DNA of 64,000 nt, taken from assembly GCA_051814705.1 (NCBI GenBank), contig JBPWQW010000005.1, positions 1-64,000 on the forward strand. Reading direction: 5' to 3'. Position numbers and translations under genes: made by a program. A model generated the notes under the pieces. That model saw only the letters and a program-made list of their open reading frames with translations, had not been told where the DNA came from and did no database searches. Below are positions 1 to 8,792 of this stretch, in pieces. This stretch comes from Geojedonia sp051814705. GTDB lineage: Bacteria > Bacteroidota > Bacteroidia > Flavobacteriales > Flavobacteriaceae. The first letter of the stretch is position 1, and every line of letters starts with the position of its first letter.

Positions 1-74
1 TTACCATTCCGAACAGGGAAGTTAAGCCCGTTAGCGCCGATGGTACTGCACCAGTGGGAGAGTAGGCCGCCGCC
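1..74 (+). rRNA. rrf: 5S ribosomal RNA, 3' part only
   Basis: The first 74 bases match the 3' two thirds of a bacterial 5S rRNA, including the CCGAACAGGGAAGTTAAGCCC segment region and the closing GGGAGAGTAGG followed by GCCGCCGCC. The 5' part lies outside the window, so a complete rrn operon (16S-23S-5S) very probably ends here. A strong terminator follows directly. The end is placed at the last C before the T run. Confidence 0.93.
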
Positions 75-103
75 TTTTTTGAGAGTCCTTTACAGAAATG
101 TAA
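60..103 (+). repeat. left copy of 44-bp direct repeat (5S 3' end plus terminator arm)
   Basis: Bases 60-103 are identical to 13015-13058. The repeat holds the last 15 bases of the 5S gene, a T run and the first arm plus loop of the terminator hairpin. Direct repeats of the 3' end of a stable-RNA gene are the usual footprint of site-specific integration. This copy belongs to the otherwise normal 5S gene. Whether it is an attachment site is inference. Confidence 0.85.
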
Positions 104-120
104 AGGACTCTTTGTTTTTT
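75..120 (+). terminator. rrn operon terminator
   Basis: A perfect 11-bp hairpin (arms 83-93 and 100-110, 6-base loop) is followed by a T-rich tract. It sits just after the 5S gene, so it ends the rrn transcript. Confidence 0.9.
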
Positions 121-189
121 ATAATGGTTAAGAAGTGTTTTTAAGTTGCTTGATTTATTATCTTTAAACTTCAAATCATAGCAATAAAA

Positions 190-2643
190 ATGCTGACTAA
201 TAACGACCTTAATTTAGCTTACGAATTTGTCAATTATACAGACAGAAACATTTTTCTTACAGGTAAAGCAGGGACAGGTAAAACAACCTTTCTACATCAA
301 TTAAAGTACGAATCGTTAAAACGAATGGTAGTTGTTGCTCCTACAGGGGTTGCAGCTATTAATGCTAAAGGCGTCACCATACATTCGTTTTTTCAATTGC
401 CTTTTGGTCCAATTCTTCCTAACAGTACAGCAGATCGAAATTCAGGTTTTAATCGGAAATTCAGCAAAACAAAAATCAATATTATAAGGTCATTGGACTT
501 ATTGGTGATTGATGAAATCAGTATGGTGCGTGCAGACGTGTTGGATGGCATCGATAAGACATTAAAACGCTTCAGACAGAATAATCAAGTTTTTGGTGGT
601 GTTCAAGTTTTGATGATTGGCGATTTGCAACAGTTATCACCAGTAGTCAAAGATGATGAATGGCATATATTACAACCCTTTTACAAGAATACTTTTTTCT
701 TCAGTAGCTTGGCGTACCAACAGTGCAATGCAATTACGGTCGAATTAAAGCATATTTTCCGACAGGATAATCCGAAGTTTATTGATATTCTCAACGAAAT
801 AAGAACGAATACCTTATCTATAAAATCGGCTGATGAACTTAATAAACGCTATTTGCCAGATTTTATTCCAAGTGGGGAAGACGGCTATATTTTTTTAACA
901 ACACATAATCGAAAAGCTGAAAAGATCAACGCTTTAGAATTGGACAAATTAAAAGGGAAGCAGAGAATATATGATGCCATAGTGGAAGGAACTTTTCCAG
1001 AATATTCCTATCCTAATTTTAGCGAATTAGAGCTTAAGGTTGGTGCTCAAGTAATGTTTGTCAAAAATGACAGCTCATCTGAAAAACGTTATTATAACGG
1101 CAAAATAGGAAAGGTATTATTATTGGATACCGATGAAGTCATCGTTAAATGCCCTGATGATGAACATAATATTGTGGTCACACCTGAACTATGGGAAAAC
1201 ATCAATTATACAGTTGATGAAGAAACAAAAGCAATTTCTGAACAAAAAATTGGGTCATACTCGCAAATTCCGTTGCGTTTGGCTTGGTCTATTACCATTC
1301 ATAAAAGTCAGGGATTAACTTTTGAAAAGGCTATTATCGATGCTGAAGGTGCCTTTGCTCATGGACAAACTTATGTAGCTTTGAGTCGCTGTAAGTCTTT
1401 GGAAGGCTTGGTTTTAAAGAGTAAAATTGGTGCTAACCATATTATTAGCGACCACAATGTAATGTTATTTACTAAAAACTCTGAAGAGAATCAACCTGAT
1501 GAACAAATACTTCAGCAATCAAAATCAGAGTTTCAGTTGAATCTCATTTCTGAAATTTTTAATTTATACGAATTTCTGCATCCTGTAAATCGAATTCTGG
1601 ATATTTTCTATAAAAATAAAACGAGTATTGAAGGTAAGGTTGATGTGCCATTGATAACCATTAAAAGTGGCGTGACCAATTTATTAAAAGTGGCCGATGG
1701 ATTTAAAGCACAACTAAAAGGGCTGGTAAAATTGTCGGAATTTCCAGAAACCGATACCGAAATTCAAGAACGATTTAAGAAAGCGATAACGTATTTTAAT
1801 GAAAAAATGCAGACTGAAATTAAAAATCCTTTAAAGGAATTTGGTTTTACAACAGATAATAAAGCTATCGAAAAAGATATTCTTAAACATTTGGAAACTC
1901 TAGAGGAATTGGTCGCAATAAAGGCATTGTATTTTTCAAGTTTGAGTAAAGGATTTGATGTCAGTGGCTTTTTGGAATTAAGAGCAAAATCGGTATTTCT
2001 TGCCAAAGACAAACCTAAAAAACCGAAAAAAACTGTCATTAATGGTACTATTAATATTGAACTTTTTGAATTGCTTCGCGAATTAAGAAACGATATCGCT
2101 GAAGAAAATGACCTTATTCATTATCAAATTTTCACGCAGAAAGCTTTGTATGAAATATGTGAAGTCCTTCCCATCAATAAAAAACAGCTTTTGGAAATCA
2201 ATGGTTTTGGAAAAGTACGTGTTGAAAAATATGGTAGTCGAATCTTGGAAGTCATCAGAGCTTATTGTGATGAAAATGATATAGAAACTGACGATGCTGT
2301 CGAAATATTTGAAAAGCCTAAGCCCAAAAAGAAAGTTGAAAAAGGTGATTCTAATAGAGTATCACTCAACTTATTCAAATTGGGTAAAACAATTGCTGAA
2401 ATAGCGCAAGAACGAGAATTGAATAAAAATACCATCTTTGGACATTTATCTTCTTTTATAGCTTCAGGAGAAATCAAAGTAACGGATTTAATTTCGGAAC
2501 AGCATTATAAAGAACTTTTAGAGATTATTCCAAAATATACTTTCGAAAACCTTTCTGATTTAAAACATCAAATTGATGAAAAATACAGCTATGGCGAGAT
2601 TAGGTTGGTTCTTGGTTTATTGGAAACGAAGAAACCATCATAA
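190..2643 (+). CDS. PIF1-like SF1 helicase with HRDC and C-terminal helix-turn-helix domains
   Basis: An 817-residue ATP-dependent DNA helicase of the PIF1/RecD-like SF1B type. The Walker A motif GKAGTGKT is at residues 25-32, a Walker B of the form VIDEIS near 105, and the C-terminal helicase motifs TIHKSQGLTFE and YVALSRC near 360-400. An HRDC-like nucleic-acid-binding domain follows (about 630-695, with LLEINGFGKVRVEKYG), then a Lys-rich linker and a helicase-associated helix-turn-helix (about 725-775, with LGKTIAEIAQERELNKNTI). Proteins of this build are common in Flavobacteria and probably unwind DNA during repair or recombination; the exact role is not known. It lies just downstream of rrn on the same strand, with its own AT-rich leader and a near-match -7 box at 159-166. 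It is the only rightward gene of the first 13 kb. Confidence 0.85.
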   Translation: MLTNNDLNLAYEFVNYTDRNIFLTGKAGTGKTTFLHQLKYESLKRMVVVAPTGVAAINAKGVTIHSFFQLPFGPILPNSTADRNSGFNRKFSKTKINIIRSLDLLVIDEISMVRADVLDGIDKTLKRFRQNNQVFGGVQVLMIGDLQQLSPVVKDDEWHILQPFYKNTFFFSSLAYQQCNAITVELKHIFRQDNPKFIDILNEIRTNTLSIKSADELNKRYLPDFIPSGEDGYIFLTTHNRKAEKINALELDKLKGKQRIYDAIVEGTFPEYSYPNFSELELKVGAQVMFVKNDSSSEKRYYNGKIGKVLLLDTDEVIVKCPDDEHNIVVTPELWENINYTVDEETKAISEQKIGSYSQIPLRLAWSITIHKSQGLTFEKAIIDAEGAFAHGQTYVALSRCKSLEGLVLKSKIGANHIISDHNVMLFTKNSEENQPDEQILQQSKSEFQLNLISEIFNLYEFLHPVNRILDIFYKNKTSIEGKVDVPLITIKSGVTNLLKVADGFKAQLKGLVKLSEFPETDTEIQERFKKAITYFNEKMQTEIKNPLKEFGFTTDNKAIEKDILKHLETLEELVAIKALYFSSLSKGFDVSGFLELRAKSVFLAKDKPKKPKKTVINGTINIELFELLRELRNDIAEENDLIHYQIFTQKALYEICEVLPINKKQLLEINGFGKVRVEKYGSRILEVIRAYCDENDIETDDAVEIFEKPKPKKKVEKGDSNRVSLNLFKLGKTIAEIAQERELNKNTIFGHLSSFIASGEIKVTDLISEQHYKELLEIIPKYTFENLSDLKHQIDEKYSYGEIRLVLGLLETKKPS

Positions 2644-2679
2644 AAAAGACTTAACAGATTATTAAATTCTGTTAAGTCT
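2641..2679 (-). terminator. intergenic terminator between helicase gene and the leftward T9SS gene
   Basis: A perfect 11-bp hairpin has arms 2648-2658 and 2668-2678. On the minus strand it is followed by TTTTTT, so it best serves the leftward gene ending at 2762. It may also stop the helicase transcript in the other direction. Confidence 0.75.
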
Positions 2680-2761
2680 CGAAAAAAGTTAAGTGGATTG
2701 GCTTAATGTTAGTTAAGAATTTATTCTTCGTTAAAACAATGGATTTCTAATTTATAGAGGA

Positions 2762-3973
2762 TTATTTTATAACAATTCTTTTGGTGATTTGTCCGTTATC
2801 AGTTTTTATTTTTAATACATATATTCCATTTTGCAAGCCATCAACCTTAATAGTGCTTTTATTTGTTGTAAGTACTAGTTTACCCAAAGTGTCATAGAGT
2901 TCTACGGTTTTAACAGAAGATAAAGTTTTAACAGTAATGATATCTGAAGCTGGGTTTGGATAAATTTTGGCGAACAGCAATTCTTGAAAAGAAGTTCCTA
3001 GAGCAAACGGTTCGGCTTCTGACCAAAAATAAAGGAATTTATTTGAGACGGCCCAATAATTACTTATATCATCCCAAACATAAATGTTAGCTTCTTCAAA
3101 GTTTTCATTAATGTCATAACTAACATTTGCTTTACTATTCTCCTTCCAACCATTGTCCCAGTCATATGATACATATCCTAATAATTTATTACCATTATAA
3201 GTGTAATTATATTTGAATATATTCATCAGGCCACTGCCAGAATCTGATTGATAGGTGATATTATATACATCATTAGTCGTATAATCATAAATTTGTCTGG
3301 ATTGGGGAGTCAATGGCCAATCGGGTCCACCTGACCAAATAAATGTATCTTGCTGGGTAATCAAATTGCCACTATATGAAATTACAGTTTTTTGATTGTT
3401 TACCCATTGTCCTGATGTAGAGGTCCAATCGTCAAATTCTATAATCGTGTTATTACCATTTTCGTAAGTATATATAGCCCGATTTTTAATTGATATCATA
3501 TAAATAGGATCAGAAAATTCCAATATAGAAGTAGTAATTTGATTGTTTTCATTGAATTCATAAGTAATTTTCGTATTAAAAATCCAGCTGGTTCCATCAT
3601 GTGAATAATAATTTTGAACCGTATTATTTTGAAATTCGTCATATTCATAATCAATTCTTGAAATATTGGACCATTCTAAATTAATGGCATCCCAGCTATG
3701 ATAAATTTCCATCTTTAGCTTGCTGTCTCCATTGAAAGTTCGGGTAGTTTTAGATTTAGGAGACCAGATTCCAGAAACTTTAACCGAATCGATATCTGTG
3801 GATGCTTTAATGCCACCATTATCATAAGTATAATGGGTACGTTGTGCTAACTGCAAAATGTCATTATAATGTTGTATAGAATCTAGTTTATATTCAGTTT
3901 GCGCCTTGCTGGTTTGCGGTAATGCTAATAAAGCTATTAGCACAATGCAAACAGGAAATATAATTTTTTTCAT
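2762..3973 (-). CDS. secreted T9SS type A sorting-domain protein with YD-like beta repeats
   Basis: A 403-residue secreted protein. Residues 1-24 form a signal peptide (hydrophobic core, cleavage after SKA). The middle (about 40-320) is a run of short beta-strand repeats rich in Tyr, Asn and Asp, with patterns like YEYDEF and ITYEFNENNQI, seen in many uncharacterised Bacteroidetes surface proteins. The last 75 residues form a classic type IX sorting tail: IYPNPASDIITVK, then ELYDTLGKLV and GLQNGIYVLKIKTDNG, ending KRIVIK. The protein should therefore cross the outer membrane by T9SS and be anchored or released at the cell surface. No enzymatic motif is visible. The neighbour at 4060-6540 is a second T9SS cargo on the same strand, but a terminator between them suggests separate transcripts. 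Confidence 0.85.
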   Translation of the reverse strand: MKKIIFPVCIVLIALLALPQTSKAQTEYKLDSIQHYNDILQLAQRTHYTYDNGGIKASTDIDSVKVSGIWSPKSKTTRTFNGDSKLKMEIYHSWDAINLEWSNISRIDYEYDEFQNNTVQNYYSHDGTSWIFNTKITYEFNENNQITTSILEFSDPIYMISIKNRAIYTYENGNNTIIEFDDWTSTSGQWVNNQKTVISYSGNLITQQDTFIWSGGPDWPLTPQSRQIYDYTTNDVYNITYQSDSGSGLMNIFKYNYTYNGNKLLGYVSYDWDNGWKENSKANVSYDINENFEEANIYVWDDISNYWAVSNKFLYFWSEAEPFALGTSFQELLFAKIYPNPASDIITVKTLSSVKTVELYDTLGKLVLTTNKSTIKVDGLQNGIYVLKIKTDNGQITKRIVIK

Positions 3974-4015
3974 GGTTTTTGTTTTTGGTTTATAAGATTA
4001 ATTAGTTTTAATAAA

Positions 4016-4049
4016 CAAGAACCCCAATCTTAAATAATTGAGGTTCTTG
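4016..4049 (-). terminator. terminator after the TSP3/MopE repeat gene
   Basis: Arms CAAGAACC and GGTTCTTG (4016-4023, 4042-4049), with further inner pairing, form a long hairpin. On the minus strand TTTATT follows. It lies just downstream of the gene ending at 4060. Confidence 0.75.
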
Positions 4050-4059
4050 TGCTTTTATA

Positions 4060-6540
4060 TTAATTCTTCAATTTTAGGAGTCGCCTAAAATATGTTTTGG
4101 TTCCATCTTCAATTTTTAACATAAAGATGCCCACATCCCAGGATTCGTTATTAAAGTCCCAGAAATAACGATCGGTTTTATAATTGGATTCAAATACTTT
4201 TTGTGCCAGTACTCTTCCATTTAGGTCATATATAATGGCCGTAAACTTCTTGCTGTTCTGCCTAGCAGAAAACTTAATCCATAAGCCATTTGTTTTTAAT
4301 GGATTTGGATAAATATTGAGTTGTTCATTTACCTCAGCCGTAGTCTTACTATCTAGTGCAACTTTAGCAGCAGCAGGCGTACAGGAACCAAGGGCATCTC
4401 CTGGATGTGTTTTATGACGTGCCCACTGATCTGGTGTAACACATAAAGTGGTTCGATCTCCATTTTTCTTAACATGGCAGATTTCAAATAAGCCTGCTCT
4501 ACAGGTATTTCCTGAACAGGTATTTGTAGCATCGTTTGGACAGCTGTCTACACAATCTGGTAGGCCATCGCCGTCGGTATCGATTTTATCGTCTTGACCA
4601 GCACAGATGTCTATACAATCGGGGACACCATCACGATCAGTATCGGTGTCGGGACCGCGAGGGCAAACATCTAAACAATCGGGAACCGTATCGCCATCTT
4701 TGTCGGCGTCACTAGTACCACAACCACATAGTCCGGGTTCGGTTTTGTTTCGGTCGTTTGGACAAAGATCTAAACAATCGGGTGTACCATCACGATCGGA
4801 ATCCAACAAATCATTAAATCCAGGACAAATATCATTACAATCTGGAATGCCATCTGCATCGGTATCTGTGTCTACAAAACCACATCCACAAGCTCCTGGT
4901 TCAGTTTTGAGCGAATCGTTTGGACAGTTATCTAAACAATCTGGGGTGCTGTCAGAATCTGAATCTATTGAAACACCATTAGCATCTATATTGTCTGGAC
5001 AGGGCGAATTAATTTCGTTGTCATTGCAATCCAAAACACCATCACTATCCGTGTCAGTATCTTCTACACCACATCCACAAGTTCCTGGTTCCGTTTTGAG
5101 TGGATCGTTAGGGCAAGCGTCACAACCGTCTGGAATGTTATCACCATCGGCGTCTGCTAAATCATCAAAACCTGGACAAATATCATCAGCATCACAAACG
5201 GTATCACTATCGGCATCTGGGCAGTCGTTACAGGTGTTGGTTGGGTCATTCGGACAGGCATCATTACAATCTGGAATACTATCTGCATCGGTGTCTGTAT
5301 CTACAAACCCACATCCACAAGCTCCCACTTCCGTTTTGAGTGGATCGTTTGGACAGTTATCTAAACAATCTGGTGTACTATCGGAATCTGAATCTATAGA
5401 AACACCATTGGCATCGACATTGTTTGGACAAGGTGAATTAATTTCGTTGTCATTGCAATCCAATACACCATCACTATCAGTATCGACATCGGCTACACCG
5501 CATCCACAAGTTCCCGCTTCCGTTTTGAGTGGATCGTTTGGACAGTTATCTAAACAATCTGGTGTATTATCGGAATCTGTATCTACAGAAACACCACTGG
5601 CATCCACATTGTTTGGACAGGGTGAATTAATTTCATTGTCATTGCAATCGAGGACACCATCACTATCTGTGTCGATATCGGCTACACCGCATCCACAAGC
5701 TCCCGGTTCCGTTTTGAGTGGATCACTAGGACAAGCGTCACAACCGTCTGGAATGTTATCGCCATCGGCGTCTGCTAAATCATCAAAACCTGGGCAAATA
5801 TCATCAGCATCACAAACGGTATCACCATCGGCATCTGGGCAATCGCAGTCTTCGTCTATATTGCCATCACAGTTATTGTCGATTCCATCGCCGCAAATTT
5901 CTGCTACTCCTGGGTTTATTAATGGATCACTATCGTTACAGTCTCCTCCTGTAAGTATAAACCTTGCACCACCTTGACAGTCTATTTTTGTTGAAGTGCC
6001 ACCATAGCCATCTAAATCTCCATCCCAGTAATAAGTGTTTTGAGCAAAACCTTCATCGATATTTCCATCGCAATTATTGTCTTTTCCATCGCAAATTTCT
6101 GTTGCTTCTGGGTTAATGTTAGGATCATTGTCATTACAGTCTACATCTGCAGTGAATCCATCATTATCATTATCTAGGTTCGAACAACCAGAAATTGTAT
6201 GATAAAAAATTGAAGATTGGCAGTCAGGATTACTAGTATCAAAAGCAGAAATTTCTAATGTAGCACCTTCTAAATACCCACAAAATTCATAAATTGCATT
6301 TTCCGGAAAGGGAGGGATTCCAATACTGGTTTCCACTCTCGTTGATTGGTCATATATTTTTAAGGCTATAGTAGTAGATCCATGCATCAATCCTACACCA
6401 ACATTAACACAAGAGGTGCTAGGGCTAGTGCTTCTATCGCAGGTTTCAATATATTCACTGAATATTACAGTCAATTCACAAACTTGAGACATCACCGATA
6501 TGCTCGTAAAAAGCATTATTAATAAAATAATTTTTTTCAT
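4060..6540 (-). CDS. T9SS-secreted protein with MopE-type and thrombospondin type 3 Ca-binding repeats
   Basis: An 826-residue Asp/Asn/Cys-rich surface protein. A signal peptide covers residues 1-18. Two MopE-type metal-binding motifs follow near residues 125-230 (of the form DCNDNDPNINPEATEICDG, then NCDGNIDE). About ten thrombospondin type 3-like calcium-binding units come next (235-690), of the pattern DTDSDGVLDCNDN, each with paired cysteines. A cysteine-containing segment of unknown type (FEICHVKKNGDRTTLC) precedes a type IX sorting tail that starts NIYPNPLKTNG and ends in KLKN. The Asp-rich repeats should bind many Ca2+ ions and stiffen the protein outside the cell; its partner or substrate is unknown. 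Repeat units are near-identical at DNA level, so copy number may vary. Only 38 bp separate it from the DUF4412 gene upstream, so co-transcription is possible. Confidence 0.85.
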   Translation of the reverse strand: MKKIILLIMLFTSISVMSQVCELTVIFSEYIETCDRSTSPSTSCVNVGVGLMHGSTTIALKIYDQSTRVETSIGIPPFPENAIYEFCGYLEGATLEISAFDTSNPDCQSSIFYHTISGCSNLDNDNDGFTADVDCNDNDPNINPEATEICDGKDNNCDGNIDEGFAQNTYYWDGDLDGYGGTSTKIDCQGGARFILTGGDCNDSDPLINPGVAEICGDGIDNNCDGNIDEDCDCPDADGDTVCDADDICPGFDDLADADGDNIPDGCDACPSDPLKTEPGACGCGVADIDTDSDGVLDCNDNEINSPCPNNVDASGVSVDTDSDNTPDCLDNCPNDPLKTEAGTCGCGVADVDTDSDGVLDCNDNEINSPCPNNVDANGVSIDSDSDSTPDCLDNCPNDPLKTEVGACGCGFVDTDTDADSIPDCNDACPNDPTNTCNDCPDADSDTVCDADDICPGFDDLADADGDNIPDGCDACPNDPLKTEPGTCGCGVEDTDTDSDGVLDCNDNEINSPCPDNIDANGVSIDSDSDSTPDCLDNCPNDSLKTEPGACGCGFVDTDTDADGIPDCNDICPGFNDLLDSDRDGTPDCLDLCPNDRNKTEPGLCGCGTSDADKDGDTVPDCLDVCPRGPDTDTDRDGVPDCIDICAGQDDKIDTDGDGLPDCVDSCPNDATNTCSGNTCRAGLFEICHVKKNGDRTTLCVTPDQWARHKTHPGDALGSCTPAAAKVALDSKTTAEVNEQLNIYPNPLKTNGLWIKFSARQNSKKFTAIIYDLNGRVLAQKVFESNYKTDRYFWDFNNESWDVGIFMLKIEDGTKTYFRRLLKLKN
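4500..5860 (-). repeat. imperfect tandem repeats coding for TSP3 units
   Basis: Segments such as TGGATCGTTTGGACAGTTAT and ATCTAAACAATCTGG recur several times at about 180-200 bp spacing, alternating with a shorter unit that encodes DICPGFDDLADADGDN. All copies stay in frame. This pattern fits internal duplication and recombination within the gene rather than a mobile element. Confidence 0.8.
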
Positions 6541-6578
6541 AATTTTAAGTATTAGTTGATTAATAGCCTATTTTAATT

Positions 6579-7487
6579 TTAAAAGCCCATCTTTATAATT
6601 TGGAAATCTTTTTTAGATAATTCCTTGTTCTTTTTTTCTAGACTGATTGCAGTCATTTTATAGTTTTCTTTGCTTTTTGTTTTGTGGCTCATAGTCATTT
6701 CCAATAAAAGGGCATCTTCCTGCAAAACCTGCAATAAAGCGGGATCAAAACCCTTTGGGGCACTCTTGTTATTGGCCATGGCGAAAAGGGCACTAAAGGT
6801 TACTGGTGCATCTAAAGTGAAATACAATTGCCCTTTATAGTTTTGGTCTTCAACCTCAATACCGTAGCAGGTAAAGCCCAGTATCTCTTTCGTGCCAATT
6901 TCTTTAAAGCTCATGTTAGACTTGTTTTTAGAATCTTTAATTTCAGCCATTTTATGGATTTGTGCCATTTTTTGGCCATTCATTTCCATAAACATGATGT
7001 TGGTTTTATTAATATTGTCCATAACCATATACATCTTGCCTTGGCCTTTTAACTCTTCACTAGACATCTCCAAACCAAAGTAATCTTTAGTGTGATCGTT
7101 GATTAAATAGTTGAATTCGGCAGTTTGATCTTTACCCGAAGTCATTAGGGTTTTAAGCTCCCAATTAAAGTCGTAGCGCTCTGGAAGTTGTGCAGCGTCA
7201 TCCTTATTAGATTTAAAGGCCGCATTATTATTAGCGATTTCAGCATTAGTGTTTTGATGGCCTTGGGTAGGTGAATCATTAATAGAATCCGGTTTTTTTT
7301 CGGCTCCATCAGTAACGCCATCAATCGTTTTTTCTGTTGTTCCGGTTACTATTTCGTCCGTTTTTTTAAGAACGGTACGTTCGGCCGCTTGTTCGGCTTT
7401 CTTTTTTAATTTTTTCAAAAATTGTGCTTCAGCCGTATTCACAATGGTCATACAGAGTATCGTCAAAAAAATATGTTTTGCTTTCAT
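6579..7487 (-). CDS. secreted DUF4412-like protein
   Basis: A 302-residue exported protein. Residues 1-21 are a signal peptide ending AEA, followed by a basic helix (LKKLKKKAEQAAERTVLKK) and a low-complexity stretch (about 45-100). The C-terminal part (about 105-300) resembles DUF4412: a beta-rich, lipoprotein-carrier-like fold with YFGLEMSSEE, MYMVMDNINKTNIMFMEMNG and EILGFTCYGIEVEDQN. Function is unknown. The upstream gene (7490-8392) ends only 2 bp before this start, so the two form one operon; both begin with a signal peptide followed by a short basic KLK helix. No gene symbol is justified. Confidence 0.75.
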   Translation of the reverse strand: MKAKHIFLTILCMTIVNTAEAQFLKKLKKKAEQAAERTVLKKTDEIVTGTTEKTIDGVTDGAEKKPDSINDSPTQGHQNTNAEIANNNAAFKSNKDDAAQLPERYDFNWELKTLMTSGKDQTAEFNYLINDHTKDYFGLEMSSEELKGQGKMYMVMDNINKTNIMFMEMNGQKMAQIHKMAEIKDSKNKSNMSFKEIGTKEILGFTCYGIEVEDQNYKGQLYFTLDAPVTFSALFAMANNKSAPKGFDPALLQVLQEDALLLEMTMSHKTKSKENYKMTAISLEKKNKELSKKDFQIIKMGF

Positions 7488-7489
7488 GA

Positions 7490-8392
7490 TTACAGTTTAT
7501 TGTTGTTTTTTTTGTCTTTTTTATTGTGTTTCCAAGGTTCTAAACCGCGTTCTAAATTGAGCATTTTGCCCAACGGACCTGGCACCATGGATTGTTCTAC
7601 GGCATCGGGAAGTTCGACTTGACATTCTTGATAGGAATAGACAAATTTTCCAGATGAATTTTTAGTATCATTGGAAAATTGGGTACTAGTACTATTGATA
7701 TAAAATTCGACCAAACGTCCTTTTTCGTCAAATTGAATATAACTTCCTTCGTATTCAGGGTCGTTGTAATTAAACCGTATACAATGCTCTAATTCGTTAC
7801 AAGTCACATTTTCAGCGCTGTATAAGTCGTCATCCATAAAATGTTGGGGTTTATAAATAAAGGCCAATTCCAATATTATGAAGTTGAGGGCAATATCCTT
7901 TTCAGATAAGAATGTAAAGGCCTCATAATAGGGTTCAGGCGGAAGTTTATAAATTGATGTGGTCATACCGGCCATCATAAAACCCATAGAACTCGCGGGT
8001 AATATTGACATTTTTTCATATCGCCCTTCCTTATCGTTATAGCCATAGAACATGCCTTTTTTGTCGTGATAAATGGGGCTAGGATTTGTTACTTGCACTG
8101 TACGCATGGCGATGACATTGGCATCAAAAAATGACCTTTGTACCAGTTTACCTTCTTTATTATATAAGGCCATAAAAACATCGGTAGTAAAAAAATCGCG
8201 TAGGGTCTCAAGCTCAACCTCCTCAACATAATTGTGATTCATGTCTTTATTATAGGCTGCAGTATCGAAAGAGACTTCTCGTGTTTCCAGCCCTTTTTCC
8301 TTGGCGCGTTGTTTGAGTTTGTCAAGTAATTGGGCTTCGACTTGTACACCTGTTATGAGAAATACAAGCATAAATAGGATACTATTTTTCAT
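7490..8392 (-). CDS. secreted protein of unknown function, partner of the DUF4412-like gene
   Basis: A 300-residue exported protein that I cannot assign to a family. It has a clear signal peptide (1-20, ending VEA), then QLLDKLKQRAKEKG, matching the start of its downstream partner. The body has mixed alpha/beta character with two close cysteines (VTCNELEHC, near 200) that could form a disulfide outside the cytoplasm. The tail is very Lys/Asn-rich (KHNKKDKKNNNKL). It ends 2 bp before the DUF4412-like start, so the pair is almost certainly co-transcribed. Shared leader architecture suggests the two proteins act together in the periplasm or at the outer membrane; that is inference. Confidence 0.7.
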   Translation of the reverse strand: MKNSILFMLVFLITGVQVEAQLLDKLKQRAKEKGLETREVSFDTAAYNKDMNHNYVEEVELETLRDFFTTDVFMALYNKEGKLVQRSFFDANVIAMRTVQVTNPSPIYHDKKGMFYGYNDKEGRYEKMSILPASSMGFMMAGMTTSIYKLPPEPYYEAFTFLSEKDIALNFIILELAFIYKPQHFMDDDLYSAENVTCNELEHCIRFNYNDPEYEGSYIQFDEKGRLVEFYINSTSTQFSNDTKNSSGKFVYSYQECQVELPDAVEQSMVPGPLGKMLNLERGLEPWKHNKKDKKNNNKL

Positions 8393-8460
8393 AGTGTTAG
8401 TGTATTAAATAGGAATAAGGAAAGTGCGGATTTGGATTTGCTTTTTACTTTTAAAAAATT

Positions 8461-8504
8461 AAAAAGGGAACAACGCCAACGGTTGTTTTTGTTATTCCCT
8501 TTTT
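8461..8504 (-). terminator. terminator after the 48-residue ORF / hybrid regulator unit
   Basis: Arms AAAAAGGGAA (8461-8470) and TTCCCTTTTT (8495-8504) plus an inner CAAC/GTTG pair (8471-8474, 8482-8485) form a strong hairpin. T-rich DNA follows on the minus strand. It lies 22 bp after the stop codon of the small ORF, which supports that ORF being transcribed. Confidence 0.75.
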
Positions 8505-8526
8505 GAGAATCAATTAATAGCTTCTT

Positions 8527-8673
8527 TTATTTCTTAATAAGTTTTATAGTCTTTACAATTTTATTTTTAAGCGTCACCTGTAATTTGTAAGTCCCTTGTT
8601 TTAAATGATCTATACTCAAATAAATTATTGAAGAATCGACTTTCAAATTCTCTGGTTTTTCACTGATTTTCAT
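8527..8673 (-). CDS. small ORF, 48 residues, resembling the last strands of a sorting tail
   Basis: An ATG-started 48-codon frame lies between the hybrid regulator and a strong terminator. The C-terminal half reads IDHLKQGTYKLQVTLKNK followed by a KTIKLIKK ending. This is the same pattern (short turn, GxYxLxV strand, amphipathic strand, Lys-Lys end) as the last 30 residues of type IX sorting tails, but there is no signal peptide. It could be a stand-alone small protein or the surviving 3' end of a lost T9SS gene. Its start lies 120 bp from the end of the regulator gene. The nearby terminator is the main support that it is expressed. Confidence 0.4.
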   Translation of the reverse strand: MKISEKPENLKVDSSIIYLSIDHLKQGTYKLQVTLKNKIVKTIKLIKK

Positions 8674-8792
8674 ATTTGAATTTGTGATAAACTTTTGGTG
8701 TGTTGTAAATGTAGTGAGCCTTTATCATGTTGCATATCAGTATTGTAACAATTGATAACACTATTGTATCACGGATTAAAAAGGGAGGGTAA

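Noticed and set aside
4607..5977. 456-residue open frame on the plus strand
   Set aside because: It is the exact antisense of the Asp/Cys-rich repeat region of the T9SS gene at 4060-6540. Ser/Gln-rich repeats are what the reverse strand of that codon pattern gives; there is no promoter or protein-like feature.
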